From assembly GCA_029986975.1 (NCBI GenBank), contig DALTWR010000068.1, forward strand, positions 1 through 5,693: DNA of 5,693 bases, in the 5' to 3' direction. The notes under the pieces were generated by a model. It was not told where the DNA came from. It saw nothing but the letters and a program-made list of their open reading frames with translations, and searched no databases. The position numbers were made by a program, and so were the translations under genes. Source of the stretch: Methanocorpusculum sp. (GTDB lineage Archaea; Halobacteriota; Methanomicrobia; Methanomicrobiales; Methanocorpusculaceae). Shown one piece after another: positions 1-5,579 of this stretch. Position 1 is the first letter of the stretch; each line of letters starts with the position of its first letter.

Positions 1-335
1 ACGCTGCGGCTTTTTGTCTGCAGGGCATCGAGTTTTTTCCTGAGGTCAATGTCGTTATAGGGGGTATTGAGGATGAGGTCGGTATGTTTGGGGTTGATGG
101 TAAATATCGGATATTTCCAGACGTTTTTTTCTTCGGCTGTGGCACTGCTTTTTCCATCAGGATGGAATTTCATTCCTTTTTCTTTTAGGACAAGGATTGA
201 GTAAACCTCTGCCAAATGTTCTCCGGATATTTCAATGGAGCGCGGAGCAAGCACGTGATAGTTTAAGAGATTATTTCTAAGAGATAAGTCTAATAGCCTT
301 CCGCGCAGTTCTTCAAGCACTGTTGTTTTTTTCAC
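1..335 (-). CDS. N-terminal fragment of a DUF4011-type large helicase-like protein (runs off left edge)
   Basis: This gene reads leftward and is cut by the window edge, so only the first 111 codons are present. The start is a GTG at 335-333; an in-frame TGA lies four codons upstream (347-345), no other start codon falls between, and a GAGG ribosome site sits 7 nt before the GTG. Residues 10-26 read LRGRLLDLSLRNNLLNY. This closely resembles the opening motif (LLDLSLRNRLLNF-like) of DUF4011, which in known proteins heads very large multidomain polypeptides with a superfamily 1 helicase, a Vsr/DUF559-like nuclease and DUF3320. Such proteins recur in archaeal and bacterial defence islands. Residues 73-92 (WKYPIF followed by a hydrophobic strand) fit the next part of such a domain. 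No helicase motif is visible because the fragment is too short. TTA/CTA leucine codons (5 of 17) look more frequent than in dph2 (about 4 of 37), which mildly suggests transfer. The family call is from memory of the motif. Confidence 0.75.
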   Translation of the reverse strand, partial: MKKTTVLEELRGRLLDLSLRNNLLNYHVLAPRSIEISGEHLAEVYSILVLKEKGMKFHPDGKSSATAEEKNVWKYPIFTINPKHTDLILNTPYNDIDLRKKLDALQTKSRS

Positions 336-342
336 TATGCAG

Positions 343-361
343 CCTCACACGATATATTATA
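343..361 (-). promoter_or_regulatory. Ribosome site and TATA-like box upstream of the DUF4011-type gene
   Basis: On the minus strand a GAGG motif (346-343) lies 7 nt before the GTG start and fixes the start choice. Just upstream is an AT-only stretch, TATAATATAT (361-352), that resembles an archaeal TATA box. If it is the TATA box, transcription would begin about 25 nt downstream, at or near the GTG, which would remove the GAGG from the transcript. So either this AT stretch is not the functional box or the gene is transcribed from further upstream. The ribosome site is the better supported of the two. Confidence 0.45.
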
Positions 362-415
362 ATTATGTTTGGCGGAAAAAGAATAAGTTCTTTCCGTATG
401 CCGGATGCCGTTGTT

Positions 416-422
416 AAAAAAA
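416..422 (-). terminator. T-run terminator after upp
   Basis: Seven T residues in a row on the minus strand begin 7 nt after the upp stop codon. No clear stem precedes them. Oligo-T alone is a known termination signal for archaeal RNA polymerase. It suggests that upp and the downstream DUF4011-type gene are separate transcripts. Confidence 0.55.
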
Positions 423-428
423 GCAGGA

Positions 429-1058
429 TTATTTCGTCCCGAAGATACGGTCTCCCGCATCCCCAAGACCGGGGACAATGTAGCAGTTTTCGTTTAAGCC
501 CTGATCAATGGATGCTACATAGATATCAACATCAGGGTGTGCTTTCTGAACTGTTGCAATACCGCACGGCGCTGCAACGAGACACATGAGTCTGATTCTC
601 TCGCATCCGTTTCTTTTCAGAATGGTGATTGCCGCCTCAGCGCTGCCGCCGGTTGCAAGCATCGGGTCAACAACAATTACTTCACTGTTGCGTGCTTCCT
701 TCGGAAGTTTGCAGTAGTACTGTACCGGCTCATGGGTTTCTTCATCGCGGTATGTTCCGATGTGTCCCACCCTTGCAAAAGGCATCAGATTCAGCAGACC
801 GTCAGTCATGCCAAGACCTGCTCTTAAAATAGGTACAAGAACGACATATTCATCTGCAAGAACGGATGATGTGGTTGTGGTAATCGGAGTTTCAACGCTA
901 ACAGGTTTTGTTGCGAAATTACGGGTTACTTCATATCCCATCAGCATTGAAAGCTCACTTAAGAGCTGGCGGAAATACATTGAGCCGGTATTTTTGTCGC
1001 GCAGCATCGTAAGTTTGTGTTGTATTAACGGATGGTCAGTTACATGAACTATGCTCAT
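429..1058 (-). CDS. upp: Uracil phosphoribosyltransferase
   Basis: A cytosolic enzyme that converts uracil and PRPP to UMP in pyrimidine salvage. The 209-residue protein is full length for the family. It shows [14 protein letters not shown] near the N-terminus (8-21), PILRAGLGM (76-84), GTYRDEET (101-108), the PRPP-binding loop [11 protein letters not shown] (130-140), and the C-terminal uracil-binding segment [12 protein letters not shown] (197-208). The ATG at 1058 is preceded by GAGGA at 5 nt spacing. The gene stands alone: a T-run separates it from the flavoprotein gene upstream and another follows its stop. As I recall the families, the PRPP loop ATGGSA and the length match bacterial Upp, such as that of Bacillus, whereas archaeal enzymes like that of Sulfolobus have an ATAST-type loop. 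This suggests an ancient gene acquisition from bacteria. The function is near certain. Confidence 0.97.
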   Translation of the reverse strand: MSIVHVTDHPLIQHKLTMLRDKNTGSMYFRQLLSELSMLMGYEVTRNFATKPVSVETPITTTTSSVLADEYVVLVPILRAGLGMTDGLLNLMPFARVGHIGTYRDEETHEPVQYYCKLPKEARNSEVIVVDPMLATGGSAEAAITILKRNGCERIRLMCLVAAPCGIATVQKAHPDVDIYVASIDQGLNENCYIVPGLGDAGDRIFGTK

Positions 1059-1063
1059 AGAAA

Positions 1064-1086
1064 TCCTCTTATTTAAGGTTGGAGGA
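1064..1086 (-). promoter_or_regulatory. upp ribosome site with possible occluding hairpin
   Basis: The GAGGA ribosome site (1068-1064) lies 5 nt before the upp ATG. A perfectly complementary TCCTC (1086-1082) sits upstream, with a 13-nt A/T-rich loop between. If both are in the transcript they could pair and cover the ribosome site. The stem is only 5 bp, so this may be chance. The ribosome site itself is well supported. Confidence 0.4.
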
Positions 1087-1120
1087 GTGACTACAAATAG
1101 GTTGTTGTTTTACGTGGGGT

Positions 1121-1130
1121 AAAAAAGAAA
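1121..1130 (-). terminator. T-rich terminator after the flavoprotein gene
   Basis: The minus strand reads TTTCTTTTTT immediately after the stop codon of the flavoprotein gene. It fits an archaeal oligo-T terminator and implies that upp, 72 bases further on, has its own promoter. I could not place a convincing TATA box for upp in this gap. Confidence 0.55.
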
Positions 1131-1649
1131 TTACTGAAGAGATTTCCCGAATGCACGTGCTTCGGCAAGTTTCTTCTCGGATTTGTTTTCATCGCCAAAT
1201 GCAGTAATGATTCCCATGTCTTCTACGTTGATGTATGAAAGCAGGTCATGGTACTGCTTAATTGATGCATCATACACGCCCGGAGAGCCGGAACTCATAA
1301 TCAGCGCTGCTTTTTTCATCATCGGAGGCGCTAATAATGCATAGAACCGCTGAATGACTGCCTGAATCTGTGCGGAAAGGGTGAAGTAATAAATCGGAGA
1401 TGCAAATACAATCATCTCAGCTTCTTTAATGACCGGATAGATTTCCTGCATGTCGTCTTTCTGTGCGCATTCGCCGTTTCCTTTCGTGTGGCAGAACTCG
1501 CAGGCATAACAGCCGTTGATGTGTTTACGTCCTACGTTAAGAACAGTAACCGTGTGTCCGGCATCTTTTGCGCCTGCAGTAAATGCTTCAACAAGTGCTG
1601 CAGTGTTTCCGTCTTTTCTCGGACTGCCGTTGATAACAGTAATTTTCAT
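1131..1649 (-). CDS. Isf-like iron-sulfur flavoprotein (NADPH-dependent FMN reductase fold)
   Basis: A 172-residue cytosolic redox protein with a flavodoxin-like fold. The N-terminus NGSPRKDGNTAALV (7-20) is the FMN phosphate-binding loop, and SPIYYFTLSAQIQAVIQRFY (84-103) is the second conserved flavin segment. Four cysteines at 47, 50, 53 and 61 give CX2CX2CX7C, matching the compact CX2CX2CX4-7C motif that binds a [4Fe-4S] cluster in the iron-sulfur flavoprotein Isf of Methanosarcina thermophila. Isf takes electrons from ferredoxin and is linked to reduction of O2 or H2O2; the exact substrate here is unknown. The protein is somewhat shorter than Isf (about 190 residues). The ATG at 1649 has no ribosome site, but a TATA-like box 22 nt upstream fits a leaderless transcript. 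A T-run separates it from iorB. It could instead be a generic FMN reductase, but the fourth cysteine favours Isf. Confidence 0.85.
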   Translation of the reverse strand: MKITVINGSPRKDGNTAALVEAFTAGAKDAGHTVTVLNVGRKHINGCYACEFCHTKGNGECAQKDDMQEIYPVIKEAEMIVFASPIYYFTLSAQIQAVIQRFYALLAPPMMKKAALIMSSGSPGVYDASIKQYHDLLSYINVEDMGIITAFGDENKSEKKLAEARAFGKSLQ

Positions 1650-1670
1650 ACTCTAATATTGGGGCGAATA

Positions 1671-1680
1671 GTATATAGGA
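1671..1680 (-). promoter_or_regulatory. TATA-like box for the flavoprotein gene
   Basis: The minus strand reads TCCTATATAC here, 21 nt before the flavoprotein ATG. Archaeal transcription starts about 22-27 nt downstream of the box, which puts the RNA start at or within a few bases of the ATG. The absence of a ribosome site before this ATG agrees with leaderless translation. Confidence 0.5.
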
Positions 1681-1693
1681 TTTCAGGAGAGCG

Positions 1694-1701
1694 AAAAAAA
1701 A
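1694..1701 (-). terminator. T-run terminator after iorAB
   Basis: Eight T residues in a row on the minus strand start 3 nt after the iorB stop codon, with no preceding stem. This is the longest T-run in the window. It lies between iorB and the TATA-like box of the next gene, so it probably ends the iorAB transcript. Confidence 0.6.
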
Positions 1702-1704
1702 GGA

Positions 1705-2289
1705 TTATGCCCCGGCTTCTTTTCCGAGGCTGAATGCTTTTACATTAATGTCAACTGTCTTTGGCGGAACATTTCTTCTAACCGCTTCTTCCAGTGATTT
1801 TGCAGCGAGCGGGAGACTGTGAGAGGCAGCACCCAAAAGAACAATATTTGCAGCAAGCGGACTACCTGCTTCCGCTGCAAGTTTTGCTGCATCGATAAGG
1901 ATTACTTTTGCGCTGCCTGCTTTCAGTTCCGCTTCAACCTCTTCGAGTTTTGGAACCGGCAGTTTGTTTGAGAAGACTGAGGTCGGAACAACCATCTCAC
2001 GATTAATAATCATCAGCCCGTTTGGTTTTACGAAGTGGCGGTAGCGCAGTGCCTCTAATACATCGAATGCGATGAGAAGGTCAGCCGTTCCGGGGGCGAC
2101 AAGCGAGCCGTATTTGCCGTCGATTCTGATGTGTGTTTCAACAGAGCCGCCGCGCTGAGACATGCCGTGCGTTTCTGCACCGCGCACGTGGCGCCCTTCA
2201 ATAACGCATGCATCACCTAAAACATTCGATGCAAGAATGGTTCCCTGTCCTCCGATTCCGACTATTAAACAGTCGTAACTCTTTTTCAT
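1705..2289 (-). CDS. iorB: Indolepyruvate:ferredoxin oxidoreductase, beta subunit
   Basis: Small subunit of the heteromeric enzyme that oxidatively decarboxylates aryl-pyruvates (from Trp, Phe, Tyr) to aryl-acetyl-CoA with reduction of ferredoxin, or runs in reverse. At 194 residues it is full length for the family. It corresponds to the gamma domain of 2-oxoacid:ferredoxin oxidoreductases: a glycine loop GIGGQGT (11-17) and the family signature ETHGMSQRGGSVETHIR (39-55). There is no cofactor-binding motif for thiamine or iron-sulfur clusters, as expected, since those are in IorA. The ATG overlaps the iorA stop by 4 nt (ATGA), and a strong AGGAGGG ribosome site lies 8 nt upstream inside iorA, so translational coupling and equal expression are likely. 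A T-run follows directly, making it the last gene of the operon. Confidence 0.95.
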   Translation of the reverse strand: MKKSYDCLIVGIGGQGTILASNVLGDACVIEGRHVRGAETHGMSQRGGSVETHIRIDGKYGSLVAPGTADLLIAFDVLEALRYRHFVKPNGLMIINREMVVPTSVFSNKLPVPKLEEVEAELKAGSAKVILIDAAKLAAEAGSPLAANIVLLGAASHSLPLAAKSLEEAVRRNVPPKTVDINVKAFSLGKEAGA

Positions 2290-4073
2290 TCTTTCAGCCC
2301 TCCTTTGTGAATTGCACCCGCAGGACAGATGTCAGCACAGACGCCGCAGCCGGTACAAAGTGCTGTGGTCTTTGCCGCGCCGGAAACATCAGTCTCGATT
2401 GCCGGGCAGCCGTATTTTATGCATGCGCCGCATTTGATACAGCGGTCAGCTTCTACGACATAGCGGCTGCGCTTGATTCCAAGGCGCTTGTTCATAATTA
2501 CGCACGGCTGTTTTGCGATAATGACCTTTACGCCCTTCTTCTCCTTTGCCTCTTTCAGTACGGCAAGCAGAAGCGTTAAATCATAGGGGTCAACCGACTC
2601 AACGAAGGAAACTCCGCAGGCTTTTACCAGTTCCTCAAGAGAAATCTTCTGCGATACTGCACCCGTTGCAGTAAGTCCGGTGTTCGGGTTCGGCTGGTGT
2701 CCGGTCATCGCGGTGATTCTGTTGTCAAGAATGATAATCGTCTGGTTTGCACCGTTATAAACTGCATTAATCAGACCATTTACTCCCGTGTGCAGGAAGG
2801 TTGAGTCACCAATTGTGGAAACGACCTCTGCGTCAGGGACCGAGTGGGCAATACCGGAACCTACAGTAACAGAAGCCCCCATACAGATTGTCGTATCAAC
2901 TGCTCCAAGCTGCAGACCTAACGTGTAGCATCCGATATCTGAGGGGAAGATTCCGTCTTTGAAGACTTTGCGCATCGCATAGAAGACCGAGCGGTGAAGA
3001 CAACCCGGGCAGAGAATCGGCGGGCGGACTGCAACCTCTGCCGGAGTCTCCGGCGCGGGGAAGGGATTCTTTGCAAATCCTGCTTTTTCCATGAAGGATG
3101 CTGCGTGCGCTGCAGAGAACTCTCCTTCGTGCGGAACAGTTCCGTCGAGTTTTCCGTGAACGACCGTCTCCTTACCTGCGACGCTTAAAACCATCTCCTC
3201 AATTACCGGCATCAGTTCTTCGATGACGAGAATCTCGGTGTGTTTGGAAACAATGTCAGAAAGCCATTTGCGGTCAATGGGGTATGCACCGATTTTAATG
3301 AATGAGATGTCTTCCGGAAGCACTTCTGCGGCGTATGATGCAGAAATTCCTCCGGCAATTACCGCTTTTTTCCCGCGAATCTCTGCGGTGTTGTATCCGG
3401 CTGAAACCAGATATTCTGCAACAGCGCCCTGTTTTTTCGTAAGTTCAACGTGGAGCGGGCGTGTGTGGGCAGGAACTACCACATACTGTTTCGGGTTTTT
3501 CTCGAATGAACCGGTGCGCGGGGACGCGACCGGCTCGCCTAACTCAACATCTCCTTTTGAGTGGCAGATACGTGTTGTCGGGCGGAAAAGTACCGGCAGT
3601 CTGAACTTTTCCGAGATGTCCCATGCGGATTTGAGATAGTCATGAGCTTCCTGCACAGATGACGGGTCAAGACAGGGAATCTGTGCAAACTTTGCATACA
3701 TACGTGAGTCCTGCTCGTTTTGTGAGCTGTGTGCAAACGGATCGTCTGCTGAGAGAATAACAAATCCTCCTTTCGTTCCCGTGTATGATGAAGTCATCAG
3801 CGGGTCTGCGGCGACGTTTAAGCCCACATGTTTCATAGTCACAAGAGAGCGAAGTCCGCACCAGCTTGCTGCAAGTGCCTGTTCAAATGCAACTTTTTCG
3901 TTTACTGACCATTCCACATAGTATGGTCTTTCAGGGACTGCTCGTAAGGTATCAATTACTTCTGATGAAGGAGTTCCCGGATATCCTGATGCAAAGTCGA
4001 TGCCTGCCTCGCGGCATGCGTGCGCTGCAGCATCATTTCCGAGGAGATATTTTCTGGATGGGGATTCTGCCAT
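2286..4073 (-). CDS. iorA: Indolepyruvate:ferredoxin oxidoreductase, alpha subunit
   Basis: Catalytic subunit of 595 residues, carrying thiamine diphosphate and two [4Fe-4S] clusters. In order: an N-terminal pyrimidine-binding domain beginning YLLGNDAAAHAC and containing SGYPGTPSSEV (29-39); a middle domain with AVIAGGISASYA (237-248); the thiamine diphosphate domain with CPGCLHRS (355-362), GDS (422-424) and DN (450-451), spaced as a GDG-type TPP motif; and a C-terminal double ferredoxin domain. Cluster cysteines are 545, 548, 551, 556 (CX2CX2CX4C) and 573, 576, 579, 583 (CX2CX2CX3C); each fourth cysteine is followed by proline. All expected catalytic features are present. The ATG at 4073 has no visible ribosome site and no alternative start lies nearby, so leaderless translation is possible. 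In hydrogenotrophic methanogens IOR is known to act in aromatic amino acid synthesis from aryl acetates; that role here is inferred. No aryl-CoA ligase gene is adjacent. Confidence 0.97.
   Translation of the reverse strand: MAESPSRKYLLGNDAAAHACREAGIDFASGYPGTPSSEVIDTLRAVPERPYYVEWSVNEKVAFEQALAASWCGLRSLVTMKHVGLNVAADPLMTSSYTGTKGGFVILSADDPFAHSSQNEQDSRMYAKFAQIPCLDPSSVQEAHDYLKSAWDISEKFRLPVLFRPTTRICHSKGDVELGEPVASPRTGSFEKNPKQYVVVPAHTRPLHVELTKKQGAVAEYLVSAGYNTAEIRGKKAVIAGGISASYAAEVLPEDISFIKIGAYPIDRKWLSDIVSKHTEILVIEELMPVIEEMVLSVAGKETVVHGKLDGTVPHEGEFSAAHAASFMEKAGFAKNPFPAPETPAEVAVRPPILCPGCLHRSVFYAMRKVFKDGIFPSDIGCYTLGLQLGAVDTTICMGASVTVGSGIAHSVPDAEVVSTIGDSTFLHTGVNGLINAVYNGANQTIIILDNRITAMTGHQPNPNTGLTATGAVSQKISLEELVKACGVSFVESVDPYDLTLLLAVLKEAKEKKGVKVIIAKQPCVIMNKRLGIKRSRYVVEADRCIKCGACIKYGCPAIETDVSGAAKTTALCTGCGVCADICPAGAIHKGGLKE
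2298..2306 (-). promoter_or_regulatory. Strong internal ribosome site for iorB
   Basis: The minus strand reads AAAGGAGGG inside the last codons of iorA, 8 nt before the iorB ATG. It is the best match to the anti-16S consensus in the window and decides the overlapping iorB start. It contrasts with the first genes of the neighbouring transcripts, which lack such sites. Confidence 0.75.
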
Positions 4074-4178
4074 AGTGGAATATATATTGGTTATGTATCC
4101 GGATTAAATCTGCGTATGAATCTCCTGATGAACAAACACAAAACACCATATCAGGTAACTTACAAATAATATAGCAGA
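4074..4178. promoter_or_regulatory. Divergent promoter region between iorA and the Nudix gene
   Basis: This 105-bp A/T-rich gap must hold the promoters for iorA (leftward) and the Nudix-dph2 unit (rightward). Visible elements are a palindromic AATATATATT (4079-4088) ending 5 nt from the iorA start, an 8-bp palindrome ATCCGGAT (4097-4104), a TTTAAT-like stretch on the minus strand (about 4103-4108) that is better spaced for iorA, an inverted pair CCTGAT (4124-4129) and ATCAGG (4150-4155) separated by 20 nt, and AAATAATATA (4164-4173) just before the Nudix start. No ribosome site precedes either gene. Which AT stretches are real TATA boxes cannot be settled by eye. Confidence 0.5.
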
Positions 4179-4628
4179 ATGTATGGCTGGTTAGAGCGGG
4201 AAAAGTCATGCGGTGCGGTCATCTGGAAGAAAACCCGTCTCGGACATGAATATCTGCTGATTCAGCATGGGCATCACTGGAGTTTTCCCAAAGGTCATGT
4301 TGAAGGAAACGAAACAGAAAAAGCGACAGCTCTGCGCGAAATAAAAGAGGAGACCGGACTTGATGTCGCACTCGATGCACGGTTCCGTAAAGTGGTAACA
4401 TACAGGACTCCGCGGGGAAATCTGAAAGATGTGGTATTTTTTATTGCGACACCTATCGCCGGAAAAGAACAGCCGCAGCTTGAAGAGATTAACAGCCTTG
4501 ACTGGTTCAGCTTTAAACAGTCACTGCCGCTTGTAACGTTTGCAACAGACAACTCGGTTCTTCGTGCAGCAGAAGAGTATATCCGCAATCACCACAGAAA
4601 CCCGCTCTACCCATCACCACGGAAATAA
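4179..4628 (+). CDS. Nudix hydrolase, diadenosine-tetraphosphatase-like
   Basis: A 149-residue cytosolic hydrolase of nucleoside diphosphates linked to another moiety. The Nudix box is perfect: G39, E45, R53-E54, E57-E58, G60, L61, fitting GX5EX7REUXEEXGU, with the glutamates that bind Mg2+. SCGAVIWK (10-17) begins the fold. HHWSFPKGHVE (32-42), with W-x-FPKGH just before the box, resembles Ap4A hydrolases of the MutT/NUDT2 type, so bis(5'-nucleosyl)-tetraphosphate is the most likely substrate; this is inference, as Nudix substrates are hard to predict. The ATG at 4179 has no ribosome site; a second nearby ATG (4183) is out of frame. It is the first gene of a two-gene unit with dph2, which starts 3 nt after its stop. 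A basic tail, HHRNPLYPSPRK, ends the protein. Confidence 0.93.
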   Translation: MYGWLEREKSCGAVIWKKTRLGHEYLLIQHGHHWSFPKGHVEGNETEKATALREIKEETGLDVALDARFRKVVTYRTPRGNLKDVVFFIATPIAGKEQPQLEEINSLDWFSFKQSLPLVTFATDNSVLRAAEEYIRNHHRNPLYPSPRK

Positions 4629-4631
4629 ATA

Positions 4632-5579
4632 ATGATTCCCTATTCTGAAATAGCAGCAGAGTTAAAGAGGCGCGGTGTCAAAAAAGCAGCACTGCAGTTT
4701 CCCGAAGGACTGAAACGCTTCGCGCCGGAACTGGTATCAGTCCTTCGCAAAGAAGGAATTACGAGTATCATAAGCGGAGATCCCTGCTGGGGTGCATGTG
4801 ATTTGTCTCTTGATGCTGCATCTGATGCAGATATTCTACTTCACATCGGGCACACGCCGGTTACCGATGAAAAAAATGTCATCTACATCCCCTACCGCAA
4901 GGATATCGACTGCACCATTCTTGAAAAAGCTGCTGCAGTGCTGAAAAAATATGAAAGCGTCAGTCTTACGACAACCATTCAGCACTCTCATCAGACCGAA
5001 GAACTCGCTGAAAAACTTCGTTCGTTAGGGGTGAACGCTGTTGTAGGTGCAGGTTCAAAACGCACGCCGGAACCCGGGCAGGTTCTTGGATGTACGTATG
5101 CGTCTGCTAAAAATGCAGACTGCGCTGCGAATCTGTTTGTCGGAACTGGTGTTTTTCATGCGATAGGCGTCTCTCTTGCAACGAAGAAACCGACCTATGC
5201 GCTTGACCCGTATGGATGCGGTGATTTGCAGGAAGTATCTGCCGACCCGCTGCTTCGCAAACGGTTTGTTCAGATTGAAAAAGCAAAGAAAGCAAAATCA
5301 TTTGGTATTCTTCTCTCATCAAAACCCGGACAGCAGAGAAAAGAGCTTGCAGAGCGTCTTGCATCCCTGCATGAGAATGCTGCAGTGATTCTCATCAAAG
5401 AAATTTCTGAGATGCAGCTGAGAAACCTTGGCTTTGATGCGTATGTAAATACTGCGTGCCCGCGCCTTGCGCTTGATGACCAGAGCAGATTCCCGTGCCC
5501 GCTGTTATCTCCTGCCGAGTTTGAGATTGTGCTCGGGCTTCGTGCATGGGAAGATTATGAAATTGATGAGATTGTATAG
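4632..5579 (+). CDS. dph2: Diphthamide synthesis enzyme Dph2 (2-(3-amino-3-carboxypropyl)histidine synthase)
   Basis: An archaeal Dph1/Dph2-family enzyme of 315 residues that carries out the first step of diphthamide formation on translation elongation factor 2. Known members are homodimers with a [4Fe-4S] cluster that cleave S-adenosylmethionine to a 3-amino-3-carboxypropyl radical, which is added to a histidine of EF2. Three cysteines, one per repeat domain, bind the cluster in the Pyrococcus enzyme. Here the matching residues appear to be C56 (in DPCWGACDLS), C154 (QVLGCTYA) and C276 (VNTACPRLA), with spacing close to the Pyrococcus protein (59, 163, 287). LQFPEGL (21-27) and TNACPR-like NTACPRLALDD (273-283) are also typical. 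Length is a little shorter than the roughly 340-residue Pyrococcus protein. The start lies 3 nt after the Nudix stop with only a weak ribosome site, suggesting coupled translation. No terminator T-run follows. Confidence 0.95.
   Translation: MIPYSEIAAELKRRGVKKAALQFPEGLKRFAPELVSVLRKEGITSIISGDPCWGACDLSLDAASDADILLHIGHTPVTDEKNVIYIPYRKDIDCTILEKAAAVLKKYESVSLTTTIQHSHQTEELAEKLRSLGVNAVVGAGSKRTPEPGQVLGCTYASAKNADCAANLFVGTGVFHAIGVSLATKKPTYALDPYGCGDLQEVSADPLLRKRFVQIEKAKKAKSFGILLSSKPGQQRKELAERLASLHENAAVILIKEISEMQLRNLGFDAYVNTACPRLALDDQSRFPCPLLSPAEFEIVLGLRAWEDYEIDEIV

Noticed and set aside
323..589. Plus-strand open frame of 88 codons across the upp end
   Set aside because: It overlaps the well-supported upp on the other strand, has no family features, and includes the intergenic T-run complement.
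537..1047. Several plus-strand frames inside upp
   Set aside because: They are antisense shadows of a gene with complete catalytic motifs.
2208..3639. Plus-strand frames inside iorB and iorA, up to 138 codons
   Set aside because: The opposite strand encodes full-length conserved enzymes; cysteine- and serine-rich translations here are typical antisense artefacts.
3539..3861. Minus-strand frames of 64-74 codons within iorA in other frames
   Set aside because: They are out-of-frame readings of the conserved iorA gene and have no supporting start signals.
4079..4088. AATATATATT as the TATA box of iorA
   Set aside because: It ends only 5 nt before the iorA ATG, so the RNA would start inside the coding region; it is kept only as part of the general promoter region.
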